Shown here one piece after another: positions 1 through 9,081 of a stretch of DNA of 64,000 nucleotides. The stretch comes from Candidatus Baltobacteraceae bacterium (GTDB lineage Bacteria > Vulcanimicrobiota > Vulcanimicrobiia > Vulcanimicrobiales > Vulcanimicrobiaceae): assembly GCA_036488875.1 (NCBI GenBank), contig DASXGW010000008.1, forward strand, positions 282,091 to 346,090, in the 5' to 3' direction. The notes beneath the pieces were generated by a model. The model saw nothing but the letters and a program-made list of their open reading frames with translations. It was not told the origin of the DNA and did not search any database. The stretch's first letter is position 1. Each line of letters begins with the position of its first letter. Position numbers and translations under genes: made by a program.

Positions 1-1083
1 TCAACGCTCCAATCGACTGCCGGACTTCTCGTCTCGCCCGCCGGTCTGACCGAGCCCAACGAGTTTATCGTTGATGCCGATCCAAACGCGCCTGCCGGAC
101 CGGCAACGCTCACGGCTGCGATGAAACAGAATGGCTCTGCGGGGAACCATGCCAGCACCGCCACGTTTAGCGTGTCGAGCGCGCCCGTTAGTCCCGACGG
201 CTGTCTCTTGGTTGGAAACGACCAGATACTTGGCAACTTAAGAAACGTGGAGATCTATCCACCGGGGGCCGTCGATCCTGTCGGCACGATGACCGACGGC
301 ATCGAAGAGCCATATGCGTTTGCATTCGACGGAGCCAAGAATCTCTACGTCGCCAATAACGATGGAAGTGGCGTGACGGAGTATGCGCAAAACGCCGCTA
401 CGCCAATGCGCACCTTGCCGAGTAACGAGCCATTCGCCGTCGCGGTGGACTCGTCGGGGAACGCCTACACCGCCGACTTCGGCGCGAATACGGTTTCGGT
501 ATTTCCGCCGGGCACTTCAACGCCGTCCTATCAGATCGGCGTGGTGCAGCCCGCCGCACTGGCGTTTGACGGCTCCGGGAACCTGTACGTCGGCAGTCGG
601 ACTGGGCCCATTTCGGCAAGCGGTACGGTATCGGTGTACGCGCCGGGCGCTAAGACGTCGTCGAGAACCCTGAGCGTAGGCAATGACGTGGCCGCACTGG
701 TGTTCGACCACGCGGGTAACTTGTACGTACTAGATTACGGCTCCAATTCGATCGTGGTATTCGCGCCAGGTGCCTCTTCGCCGAGCCACGCGATCGCTAC
801 GGGAATTAACGAGCCGCGGGCACTTGCCGTCGACAGCTCCAACAACCTGTACGTGGCCAATTATCGGAATTCGAACGTTACCGTCTATGCGCCCGGGCAA
901 AGCACACCGTCCAGAAGGCTGTCGACCGGTATAAACACGTGGGCGGTAACGGTGGACTCGAGCGACCGGCTTTATGTCGGAACGACGAAGCGCGTATTGG
1001 TGTACGCTGCGGGTTCCAGCACGCCGAGCCTTGTCATTAGGAACGGTATCGCCGGCGCGATAACGCTAGCCGTTACGCCGTAA
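1..1083 (+). CDS. NHL/SMP-30-type beta-propeller protein (5' end missing)
   Basis: The reading frame is open from base 1, so the gene begins outside the window and the ATG at 121 is probably internal. The visible part is a short linker followed by about six repeats of roughly 40-45 residues. Each has the pattern 'V-x-V-Y/F-x-P-G ... L/F-A-V/F-D-x-x-G/N-N-L-Y-V-A', which is the blade signature of NHL/SMP-30/streptogramin-lyase-like propellers, with a short closing strand at the C-terminus. I see no catalytic residues that would identify an enzyme; a binding or cell-surface role is plausible. The stop overlaps the convergent gene at 1073 by 11 bases. The fold is fairly sure, the function is unknown. 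Confidence 0.8.
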   Translation, partial: STLQSTAGLLVSPAGLTEPNEFIVDADPNAPAGPATLTAAMKQNGSAGNHASTATFSVSSAPVSPDGCLLVGNDQILGNLRNVEIYPPGAVDPVGTMTDGIEEPYAFAFDGAKNLYVANNDGSGVTEYAQNAATPMRTLPSNEPFAVAVDSSGNAYTADFGANTVSVFPPGTSTPSYQIGVVQPAALAFDGSGNLYVGSRTGPISASGTVSVYAPGAKTSSRTLSVGNDVAALVFDHAGNLYVLDYGSNSIVVFAPGASSPSHAIATGINEPRALAVDSSNNLYVANYRNSNVTVYAPGQSTPSRRLSTGINTWAVTVDSSDRLYVGTTKRVLVYAAGSSTPSLVIRNGIAGAITLAVTP

Positions 1084-2482
1084 CGGTATCTCGCTTCGGG
1101 TGCCGCATTAGCCATGCGAGGCCCAATACCGTGCCGAGGCCCAGCCACGTTGGAATCTTGATCGCAAGCCACGGCGCGACCGGTGCGCTCGTACCGGCGA
1201 CGATGATCTGCCACACCGTGACGGCGAGTCCGTCCGGCGGATAGTGCAACGGTCCGAGACCGGAGTGGAACGATCCCGGAATCGGGTCGAACGCGTACAG
1301 CGTTAGCGCGACCGCCGTCACGATGACGGCCGCGGACAACAACGGAACGTGCAGCCGCCATAAGATCACGGCGCAAACAAAGATCGAGAGCAAGAACAGA
1401 TGGTGGAACTGCCACGCGCCCAGCCACGGCACCGCCAAGAGACAGAGCGCCGCGCCGGCGATCGTTCGTGCGCGGCCGCGCGCCTCCGTCGCGAGCACGA
1501 GCGCCGCCGGAAGCGCAAAGCCGATATCCACCATGTGCATGTAGGAGCCGCCGAAAACCACCGCAGCGGCCGGCGTGAATACAATCATCTCCGGCCGGTT
1601 CAACGTCTTGGAGAGCTTGTAACCGACGCCGATGGCTGCGACCGCGAGCGCTGCGTACATGAGGTTTCCGGCAAGGATTGCGGGCTGCGGCGGCGTTCCA
1701 AAAAGCGTTAAGACGTACGTGAGGCTATATTGATACGGAAAGTGCGTCTCGGCGACGGCTTGAGCCGGTAGTACGCGAGTAGCGTATTCGAGGATTTGCG
1801 CAATAGGCACCATCGCAGCAACGCCGGCAAGCACGGCGGCGCCGGCTAACAATGCAATGCGAGCGCGCAGGCCGCCGAAAAGAAAAACGGCAGCACAGAT
1901 CGGCAGGGTGATGTGCGGTTCCATCAGGCCGGCGGCCGCAAAAATTCCGGCGGCCACGGAATGCTTCTTGCTCAGGGCCCAGCCGCAGAGCACGACGGCC
2001 AGAAGCGTGAAGGCGACGACGTTTGCAGCGTAGAGGAGCAAGTACCCGACGCAGAGCAGCAGTGCCGCGAAAACGAGCGTTACGTCGATGCCGAGCGATG
2101 CCAGGAAAACGACGCAAGCCAAGGTTGCGCCGGCGACGAGCACTGCAAAGACCGTACGGGCGGCGTCGAACTGCATGCGGCCGAGCACTGCGAGCAGCGG
2201 AAATGAATACGGCGGAATAACCCACGGCAGAACGCGCGCGGGGTCGGAGTGAAAGTCGGTTCCTCCCACCTGCTGTTGGCAGTGGTGAAGCGGTTCGTAG
2301 CGGAACGGGTCGTTGCCGCCGGCCACGACGCGACCGCCGCAGTAGGTCACCGGAAAGTCGTACATGTGCCGCCAGGGGAGAGCCACGCCGGATCGAACCG
2401 CGTCCCACGCTACCAAGGCTCCAAAAAACACGAAGAGCGTCGCGGCGGCGACCGAAAAGCGTCTCTGCCGGGTAGACATCAA
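1073..2482 (-). CDS. Multi-pass membrane glycosyltransferase, GT87/DUF2029-like
   Basis: This is a 469-residue protein made almost entirely of hydrophobic segments, about ten or more predicted membrane helices. After the first helix comes an extracytoplasmic loop with 'YDFPVTYCGGR' and 'GGNDPF', resembling the acidic loop of GT87 (DUF2029) polyprenyl-phosphate-mannose-dependent transferases. Such enzymes move a sugar from a lipid carrier on the outer face of the inner membrane. The sugar and acceptor cannot be read from the sequence. The ATG start lies 32 bases from the divergent VOC gene, so the two must share a very short promoter region. The family assignment is moderate and the glycosyltransferase role is inferred. 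Confidence 0.65.
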   Translation of the reverse strand: MMSTRQRRFSVAAATLFVFFGALVAWDAVRSGVALPWRHMYDFPVTYCGGRVVAGGNDPFRYEPLHHCQQQVGGTDFHSDPARVLPWVIPPYSFPLLAVLGRMQFDAARTVFAVLVAGATLACVVFLASLGIDVTLVFAALLLCVGYLLLYAANVVAFTLLAVVLCGWALSKKHSVAAGIFAAAGLMEPHITLPICAAVFLFGGLRARIALLAGAAVLAGVAAMVPIAQILEYATRVLPAQAVAETHFPYQYSLTYVLTLFGTPPQPAILAGNLMYAALAVAAIGVGYKLSKTLNRPEMIVFTPAAAVVFGGSYMHMVDIGFALPAALVLATEARGRARTIAGAALCLLAVPWLGAWQFHHLFLLSIFVCAVILWRLHVPLLSAAVIVTAVALTLYAFDPIPGSFHSGLGPLHYPPDGLAVTVWQIIVAGTSAPVAPWLAIKIPTWLGLGTVLGLAWLMRHPKRDTVTA

Positions 2483-2514
2483 CGCAGCCCCTTCGTTTCG
2501 AGAAAGATCAAGAC

Positions 2515-2904
2515 ATGCCGCGCTTTCTGCACACGTCGATCTTCGTCAACGACATGAACGAGTCGATCGACTTTTATACGAACAAGCTCGGGCTCAAGCT
2601 GCTCGACGGACCGTTTCACTATCCCGGCAACGCCGACATGGCGTTCGTCGGAAGCGATTGGAGCGCGTACGTCGAGCTCGTGTACGATCTCGAAGAACAT
2701 CCGCCGTACAACCTCGGCAACCGCTACGAGCACCTCGCGGTCGAGAGCGACGGCGACCTGCGCGAGTTCGTCGACCGCCTGAAGGCGGCGGGCGTGAAGA
2801 TTCTTCAAGACGTCAAGAAGTCGCCGGGCGGGACCCGAGCGATCGCCTTCGTCGAAGATCCCAACGGTATCCCCGTCGAGCTGCTCGAGCCAAGGCTCCG
2901 GTAA
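2515..2904 (+). CDS. VOC-superfamily (glyoxalase-fold) protein
   Basis: This 129-residue protein has the two-module beta-alpha-beta-beta-beta fold of the vicinal oxygen chelate superfamily. The four metal-ligand positions of glyoxalase I-type members are present: His6, Glu54, His73 and Glu122, the last in 'PNGIPVELLE'. The length fits a single-domain lactoylglutathione-lyase-like or methylmalonyl-CoA-epimerase-like protein. Complete metal ligands argue for an active metalloenzyme rather than a resistance-type binding protein, but the substrate cannot be determined. It is followed after 26 bases by the large regulator on the same strand. Confidence 0.8.
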   Translation: MPRFLHTSIFVNDMNESIDFYTNKLGLKLLDGPFHYPGNADMAFVGSDWSAYVELVYDLEEHPPYNLGNRYEHLAVESDGDLREFVDRLKAAGVKILQDVKKSPGGTRAIAFVEDPNGIPVELLEPRLR

Positions 2905-2930
2905 CCAGGCTCGCCGAATGAATCGGGTCC

Positions 2931-5900
2931 GTGGACGGACTCGTTCTTAAGATTCTCGGGGAGCCGGCGCTCGCGTTCGACGGTAAGCCGCTACGACTGC
3001 CGCCGGCGCGCTGCATTTCACTGCTCGCATTACTGGCCGTGCGCCGCGAGCCGCTTACGCGCGCGTCGCTGGCCGCGCAGATCTCGCCCGACGATCTCGA
3101 CGTGGACGCGCGCGCCAACCTGCGGCGCCGGCTGCATCTGCTGCTGCAATCGCTTCCCGCATGCGACGCGACGCCCTGGATCGAGGCGACGAGCACGCAC
3201 CTGGTGTGGAACCCGGCAGCACCCGCGTGGATCGACTCGCGCACGTTCGAGGATACCGTTGCCGATCCGCAGCGCCGGGCCGAGGGCATCGAGCTGTACC
3301 GCGGCGATCTGCTTTCCGGCTCGTTCGACGAGTGTCTGCTCGCCGATCGCGAACGCTTGCGCGGGCTCTACGTCGACGCGTGCTTCGCCGAAGCGCTCGC
3401 GCTGCGGCGCGATTCGCGGCCGCGCGACGCCGTCGGTTACGCCGACCGTATTCTGGCCATCGACGAGTGGCGTGAAGACGCGCTGCGTCTGGCGATGACC
3501 CTGCGTTACGAGTGCGGCGACCGCTCGTCGTCGCTGTCGCAGTTCGAACGTTTCGCCAAGCGGCTCCAGGCCGAAATGGGCGTCGCGCCGATGCCGGAGA
3601 CGCTCGCGCTGCGCGACGCGATCTTGGGCAACGCGGCCGTGTCGACGGCGTTCGACGAGCGCCCCAGCGACGAGGCACCGGCGCGTCCCATCGGCGGCAT
3701 GCCCTTCGTGGGACGGGATGAAGAACTCGCGACGCTCGACGCAGCGTGGCGTCACGCGGCTCGCGGCCGCGGTACGCTGCTGTTCGTCAGCGGCGACGCG
3801 GGCATTGGGAAATCGCGCTTGACCGGGGAGTTCGCGGCCGGCATTGCCGCACAGCGCGGCCGCGCGCTCTTCGGCGAAACGTCGAATCCGCAAGCGTATC
3901 CGTACGAACCGATCGTCGACGCGCTGCGGCGCGGATTACCGCTCATCGCGGAGTCGTCGATCGAGCCGCTGTGGCTGGGCGTGCTGGCGGAGATTCTCCC
4001 CGAGCTGCGCGGAGCGTTTTCCGATCTGCCGGTTCCCGAACCGCTCGACACCGAAAAGGCGCGCGCGCGTCTGTTCGAAGCGATGGCGCGCACGATCGAG
4101 CGTTTGGCGAAAGCGCGTCCGTTAGTCTTGGTGCTCGAGGACGTGCATTGGGCCGATCCGGCAACCCTCGACGCGCTCGAACTGCTCACGCGGCGCTTGT
4201 ATTCGGCACCGATACTCGTCGTCGCCATCTTCCGCAGCACCGAAGTGACGCCGGGACATCCGCTCACCCTGCTGCGGCGCCGCCTGCAAGCGCAGCGTTG
4301 CGCCACCACGCTCGAGCTGCACGCACTGCAGCCTGCCGATGTGGCGCATCTGCTCGAAAAGGCGGCGCGCGTCGACGAGGCGCACGCGCTTTCCGCGTCG
4401 ATCTACGCGCGCAGCGAAGGCAACCCGCTGTTCGTCGGAATGCTCCTGCGCAACTATCTCGAGCACGGAACGCTGGCCGGCGCCGATGCGCCCGGAAGCC
4501 TCACCGACGCGATCCTCGCGCGGGCCGGCACGCTCGACGCACCCAGCCGCATGCTGGTGGAAACCGCGTCGGTCGCGGGGCGCACGTTCGGCACCGATCT
4601 GCTCGCCGCGGTTTTGGGCTGGCGCGAGGGCGAAGTGCTCGACGCGCTCGGGGTTCTGCTCGACCGCGGTTTGGTTCGCACGTCGGAGAGCTCGGGCTTT
4701 ACGTTCGCGTTCACACACGCGCTCATCGAAAATGCGATTTACGATACGATATCGCCCGCGGAACGCACCCTGCGCCATCGCCGCGTCGCGGCCGTGCTTG
4801 ATCAGATGCACGGCGAAGGCGCGCAAGCACTGGGATCGATCGCGCGTCACTGGGAGCTTGGCGGCGAACGCGAGCGCGCCGGCCGGTCGTACCTGCTCGC
4901 CGCGCGGGCCGCGGCATCCGTCTACGCGATCGACGAGACGATCGCGCTCGCGCGGGCAGCGCTCCAGACGCCGCTGGACGACGCGCAGCGGTTCGAAGCG
5001 CTGCACCTGATCGTTTCCACCGAGGCGCGCCGCGTCGAGACGCAGCGCTGGAAAGCCGATCTCGACGAGCTCGTTGCGGTCGCCGCGGTGCTCGACGACG
5101 AACGCCGCTTCCTCGCGGCCGAAGCCTACACGCAGTATCACTCCAACGTCGGCGATCGCACCGCCCAACGCGCGTCGATCGACGGAATGCTTGCGGCAGC
5201 CGAAGGTCTTCACACGCATCGGCGCGCCGCGGCGCTCTATCAGCAGGGTGCGCTCGAATTCCAAGAGGGCCGGCTGGCCGAATCGCTCGCGGTGCTCGAA
5301 TCGGCGCTCTCGATGCTCGGCGAAAGTGACGACGCCATCGAAGCGCGCTGCCGGTTTACCATGGTGCAAGCGCTGTTTCGTTTGGGCCGTTTCGCCGAGG
5401 CCGAGGGCCACGTCGACACGCTGCGGTCGCTGTGGCTGAAAAACCGCCTGCCGCAGCTGCGCTTTTACTACCTGCACGCGGAGCAGCAAGTCGCGAGCGA
5501 ACTCATCGATGCGATTCGGTTGAAGCAAGTCGGCAACGATATGCTGGAGCTTTCTCTGGAAATGGGCGACATGTACGGTGAGGTGCACGCCCGTTACGCG
5601 TTGGGCATCGGCGCTCTGCGTCTGGGCAGCCTGCGCGAAGTGCGCGAACACTTCGGACGCGGCAGCGAGCTGTGCGATCGACTCGGATCGGCACCGATGC
5701 GGTCGAGTTTCGAAAACTCGCTGGCGATCTGCGAAATGTACGCCGGCTTGATTCCCGAAGCTCTCGCGCGCTTCGACGCCGTCTTTCCGGCCTTGCGCGA
5801 CGCAAACGCGTATCTCGCGATGTGGGTCACGCAGCACGCGCGAGCGGAGGCGTACGGCTGGCTGGGCGACGCGCCCCGCGCGCTCGAATACGGCCGCGAA

Positions 5901-6398
5901 GCGTTACAGATCGCCGAAAAGAGCAATGCGCGGCATCATAAAACCGCCTCGCTGCTGGCCATCGGCGCCGCGACGTGCGTAGCCGGCGATGCGGACGGCG
6001 GGCTCGCACTGATGGACCAAGCGGTCGCGATGCGCCGCGAAATCGCGACGCCGCTGCGTTTGGTCGAAGCGCTAGGGTTATATCTCGACGCACTGCTCGA
6101 CGCCGGAGAGAACCAACGCGCGCTCACGATTGCAAACGAGCTGGCGCCGCTCTACGAAGCGTACGTCGAAACGGCGTGGCGTCCGGCGTTTCTGTTGTCG
6201 TCGATCGCGCGCGCAAAAGCGGCGGCGGGAGACGAAGCCGGTGCGGCGGGCTATTTCGAGCGCGCGCGCGCGCAGCTCGAAGCCGACATCGTGCGCTTCG
6301 ACGACGAAGCGACAGCCGTCGCGTACCGCGCGCTGCCGTACCATCGCGCCCTGCTCACCGATAGAGAAACGGATCCGCGGGCGGCCGAACCGGCGTAA
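2931..6398 (+). CDS. BTAD/SARP-type regulator with AAA ATPase and TPR domains
   Basis: The product has 1155 residues and starts at a GTG. The N-terminal ~100 residues look like the winged-helix domain of SARP-type regulators ('LALLAVRREPLTRASLAAQI', 'ARANLRRRLH'). Residues ~100-240 form the all-helical BTAD domain. A STAND/AAA-type ATPase follows with Walker A 'GDAGIGKS' near residue 287 and Walker B 'LVLVLEDVHWAD' near 398. Residues ~650-1140 are TPR-like helical repeats. No C-terminal LuxR helix-turn-helix is visible, so DNA binding would rest on the N-terminal domain. Members of this class are signal-integrating transcription activators. The ligand and targets are unknown; its own neighbours (VOC upstream, permease convergent) are candidates. 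Its last 44 bases overlap the convergent gene. Confidence 0.85.
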   Translation: MDGLVLKILGEPALAFDGKPLRLPPARCISLLALLAVRREPLTRASLAAQISPDDLDVDARANLRRRLHLLLQSLPACDATPWIEATSTHLVWNPAAPAWIDSRTFEDTVADPQRRAEGIELYRGDLLSGSFDECLLADRERLRGLYVDACFAEALALRRDSRPRDAVGYADRILAIDEWREDALRLAMTLRYECGDRSSSLSQFERFAKRLQAEMGVAPMPETLALRDAILGNAAVSTAFDERPSDEAPARPIGGMPFVGRDEELATLDAAWRHAARGRGTLLFVSGDAGIGKSRLTGEFAAGIAAQRGRALFGETSNPQAYPYEPIVDALRRGLPLIAESSIEPLWLGVLAEILPELRGAFSDLPVPEPLDTEKARARLFEAMARTIERLAKARPLVLVLEDVHWADPATLDALELLTRRLYSAPILVVAIFRSTEVTPGHPLTLLRRRLQAQRCATTLELHALQPADVAHLLEKAARVDEAHALSASIYARSEGNPLFVGMLLRNYLEHGTLAGADAPGSLTDAILARAGTLDAPSRMLVETASVAGRTFGTDLLAAVLGWREGEVLDALGVLLDRGLVRTSESSGFTFAFTHALIENAIYDTISPAERTLRHRRVAAVLDQMHGEGAQALGSIARHWELGGERERAGRSYLLAARAAASVYAIDETIALARAALQTPLDDAQRFEALHLIVSTEARRVETQRWKADLDELVAVAAVLDDERRFLAAEAYTQYHSNVGDRTAQRASIDGMLAAAEGLHTHRRAAALYQQGALEFQEGRLAESLAVLESALSMLGESDDAIEARCRFTMVQALFRLGRFAEAEGHVDTLRSLWLKNRLPQLRFYYLHAEQQVASELIDAIRLKQVGNDMLELSLEMGDMYGEVHARYALGIGALRLGSLREVREHFGRGSELCDRLGSAPMRSSFENSLAICEMYAGLIPEALARFDAVFPALRDANAYLAMWVTQHARAEAYGWLGDAPRALEYGREALQIAEKSNARHHKTASLLAIGAATCVAGDADGGLALMDQAVAMRREIATPLRLVEALGLYLDALLDAGENQRALTIANELAPLYEAYVETAWRPAFLLSSIARAKAAAGDEAGAAGYFERARAQLEADIVRFDDEATAVAYRALPYHRALLTDRETDPRAAEPA

Positions 6399-7485
6399 TC
6401 CGATCGTCGGAAAGTGCGAAACCCTGCGGCGTTGCGACGATGACGCCGTCGGCGCGCGCCCACGTTCCCGGCGGTAAACTCGTCGGCCGTGCGAGACGCA
6501 CGACCACCGGTGCCGCATCCGCGCGGCAGCACACGATCGCGTAACGCACGAGCGCCGCGGCGCGACGGTCGCGCGCGAGCTCTCCGGTAAACGACAGATG
6601 CTCGCCGGGAAAGACCTCGGCGAGCGTCGTCTCGGTCGCGCGATACACGGGCGGCGGAGTTGCCACGAGCGCGCCGAGCACGACGGCCGCCGGGGCGGCG
6701 TACCACCGTCGCGCGGGTTCGCTCCGGCGTGCGAACGCCAGTACGGCGGCAGCGGCGGCGCAAGCCGCCACGACCGGCGCGAACGACGGCCGAATCAACT
6801 GCGCTCCATGGCGGTACGCGACCAGTCCCGCACCAATCGCCAAGATCGCGTACGCAAACGCGTCACCTTTGTCGTGCACGGGCGCCCAATCGCGGCGAAG
6901 CGCGTGCAGATCGACGATGCCGGCGACGCAGAGAAACGCTGCCGCCGCCGCGCCGGCGTGTGCGCGCAGCGCCGATGCGACGGCGATAGAACCGATCGCG
7001 CACGGCGACGCGACGAAACCCATCGCGGCACCCGTCGCGATTTGCAGCGCGACGTTCGCGTGCGCGAGATCGAGACGGCCGGCGATCTGCCCGCCGATTG
7101 CCGCGGCGACGGCAAACGGCACGAGGCGCTCGAGCTCGTTGATGAGGTCGCTCGGGTGCATGCAGCACGTAGTCGCGGGAACCCGGCGTACGCGGTCGAC
7201 GATCGTCGCCGCCGCGACGCGTGCGAGCGCAACAAGCGGTCCGAAGGCCAGCCACGCGAGCGCGGCTGCCGGAAGCGATCGGGCCGACGGTCCGGCAACG
7301 CATCCGCACCCGGCATACGCGACGAACGCATTCCTTCGCCCCACGACGCGTTCGGCGAGAACGCCGGCCAGCACGAAGGGCAGCGCTTCCACGACGATGG
7401 CTGCCGCCGAAACGAGCGTCAGCCGGGCTTCGCTAGGCCAAACTGCCGCCGCGAGAATCGCCGCGAACAGGAACGGACGCCGCAC
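6355..7485 (-). CDS. Membrane protein, permease-like with DUF1980-like C-terminus
   Basis: This 376-residue protein has about eight hydrophobic segments in its first 270 residues, with cysteine-containing loops ('YAGCGCVAG', 'TTCCMHPSD', 'ASPCAIGS') reminiscent of DUF318/ArsP-type permeases. The remaining ~100 residues contain 'FTGELARD' and 'YAIVCCRADAAPVVV', resembling the soluble end of DUF1980/TIGR03943 proteins ('..ITCCAADA..'). DUF318 and DUF1980 proteins are usually encoded side by side (YcgR/YcgQ type); here both signatures appear to sit in one chain. This reading is tentative. Transport of a metal or metalloid would be a guess. It converges on the BTAD regulator with a 44-base overlap. 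Confidence 0.45.
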   Translation of the reverse strand: MRRPFLFAAILAAAVWPSEARLTLVSAAAIVVEALPFVLAGVLAERVVGRRNAFVAYAGCGCVAGPSARSLPAAALAWLAFGPLVALARVAAATIVDRVRRVPATTCCMHPSDLINELERLVPFAVAAAIGGQIAGRLDLAHANVALQIATGAAMGFVASPCAIGSIAVASALRAHAGAAAAAFLCVAGIVDLHALRRDWAPVHDKGDAFAYAILAIGAGLVAYRHGAQLIRPSFAPVVAACAAAAAVLAFARRSEPARRWYAAPAAVVLGALVATPPPVYRATETTLAEVFPGEHLSFTGELARDRRAAALVRYAIVCCRADAAPVVVRLARPTSLPPGTWARADGVIVATPQGFALSDDRITPVRPPADPFLYR

Positions 7486-7506
7486 GCATCTCTATCACGA
7501 CCGATT

Positions 7507-9045
7507 TTAGTCTCGCCTAGGACAGAGAACGGTAACGGCGATGGTTTCATATCCGGAAAACACTCGATGCTCGCGAACGCACGAAGTCGTCAGCGCCGCG
7601 ACGAGGTCGAGGGAACGCGGATAATCGTTGGCGTTCCAGGTATTCGGATGCGGGTCGTAACCGATCACGACGGTTCTCCCGCGGGCCGCGCTGCGAATGC
7701 GGGCCGCCGTCGATGCAATGAATCCGGGCGAGTCCCATTGGTCGCTATAGAGCGTGAAAAACGACGGATCTTCCCATTGCGGTACCCCTCGGATCTCGAC
7801 TCGAGGGTCTTGGCGGAAGTAATACGCGATGCCCGACGCGACGTAATCGGGAATCGCAACGAACAGCACCGGTCCCGGCACGTCGTTCTGCACGAAGCGC
7901 GCCAGACTGCGCGCTCCCGAAAGCGGCGCGCGATCCTGCGCGTACGTTTGCGGCGCGCGAGCGATACAGAGAGCGAAAAAGGCGGCGGCGAACGCGCCGC
8001 ACGCGGCGCGCGCGACCAGCGTGAGCCGGTCGCTCGGCCGAACGATCCAGCGCAAGAACCGCTCGCCGGCGATCGCGCAGAACGTCCAGAGAGCCGGCGC
8101 GTACGCGGTCACGTGCCGCGTCCCGGGAACCGCGAGCATGACGTCACCGGCGATTCCGGCCGCGACGACGATCAGACAGACGGCCGCATACCGGTCGATC
8201 GGGTCGAAACCGCGCCGCCAAGCCGCAAAAAGCCATGCCGCGATCGCAACCTGGAGAATGACGAACTGCTCGACGGCATACGGTCCGAAAATGCGAAGGT
8301 CGAAGAGTTGACGGAAGAGCGTCACTTCGATGCCCGTCGAGCGTAAGTCGAGCGAGTTGTGCCACGTGACGCGACCGTGTTCGAACAGCACGCCGGGAAC
8401 GGCGAGCAGCAGCGCGAACGCGGTTGCAGCAAACGGCAGCGCAAACCGATTGCGCCGGGCGAGCAAACCGGCGGCACAGATCGCGGCGAGCGCGGCGGTG
8501 ACCATCAGCCCTGCGTAATGCGTGTATTCGAGCGCGACGCACGCCAAAGCGAAACCGGCAGCCCACCACGGGCGGCCGCGCGGTGCGCTGCGAAGCGCGT
8601 GCACGAAACACAAGAGCGTCAAGCTTGCAAGCAGCAACGTTAGTCCGTACGCCCGAGCTTCGAGCGCGGCTTGCATCGTTAGCGGAGCAAACGCCACGAT
8701 CGTCGCGGCGACCAGCGCCGCGACGCGCATCTCCAAAGCCATGCAAACCGCATACAGCACCACGATCGTCGCAACGATACACGCCAGCGACGGCAAGCGC
8801 AGCCACAGCTCCGAGGCGCCTGCGACGTTCGTCCAAGCGTGCAGGAAGAGAAAGTAGAGCGGCGGCGTCATCTCGGAGCGGGAAATGGCGTGCAGGACGC
8901 TGCCGAACGTCGGCCCCGAAACGTCGGCGTACGTGAGTCCTTCGTCGCGCCAGAGTCCTCTTGACAACAGCGGAACTCGCAGCGCCACGGAAGCGCATGC
9001 GAGGATTGCTACGTAGACGTAGTCCAATCGCCGGTTGCCCGTCAC
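7507..9045 (-). CDS. Membrane glycosyltransferase, GT39/ArnT-like (GT-C fold)
   Basis: The frame stays open far upstream into antisense hisS, but the protein-like part begins at the GTG at 9045 (about 512 residues). It has a first helix, then 'LSRGLWRDEGLTYAD', the Asp-Glu loop characteristic of GT-C enzymes of the GT39/PMT/ArnT group. About ten further hydrophobic helices follow, then a soluble C-terminal region of ~120 residues. Such enzymes transfer a sugar from a polyprenyl-phosphate donor on the periplasmic side. A TTG at 9027 is an alternative start. The divergent hisS start lies only 18-36 bases away. Its location next to a lipopolysaccharide gene run is compatible with glycolipid modification, which is inferred only from position. 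Confidence 0.7.
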   Translation of the reverse strand: MTGNRRLDYVYVAILACASVALRVPLLSRGLWRDEGLTYADVSGPTFGSVLHAISRSEMTPPLYFLFLHAWTNVAGASELWLRLPSLACIVATIVVLYAVCMALEMRVAALVAATIVAFAPLTMQAALEARAYGLTLLLASLTLLCFVHALRSAPRGRPWWAAGFALACVALEYTHYAGLMVTAALAAICAAGLLARRNRFALPFAATAFALLLAVPGVLFEHGRVTWHNSLDLRSTGIEVTLFRQLFDLRIFGPYAVEQFVILQVAIAAWLFAAWRRGFDPIDRYAAVCLIVVAAGIAGDVMLAVPGTRHVTAYAPALWTFCAIAGERFLRWIVRPSDRLTLVARAACGAFAAAFFALCIARAPQTYAQDRAPLSGARSLARFVQNDVPGPVLFVAIPDYVASGIAYYFRQDPRVEIRGVPQWEDPSFFTLYSDQWDSPGFIASTAARIRSAARGRTVVIGYDPHPNTWNANDYPRSLDLVAALTTSCVREHRVFSGYETIAVTVLCPRRD

Positions 9046-9081
9046 GGGAACCGTATTCTCGCTGTGCGAAGCAGAAGCCTC

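Noticed and set aside
4122..5837. Minus-strand frame of 571 codons inside the BTAD/AAA regulator
   Set aside because: The plus-strand frame has clear Walker motifs and TPR repeats; the antisense frame has none.
6598..8346. Plus-strand frame of 582 codons across the permease-like and membrane glycosyltransferase genes
   Set aside because: It spans two unrelated minus-strand genes and an intergenic gap and is almost entirely Arg, Glu and Asp; not a protein.
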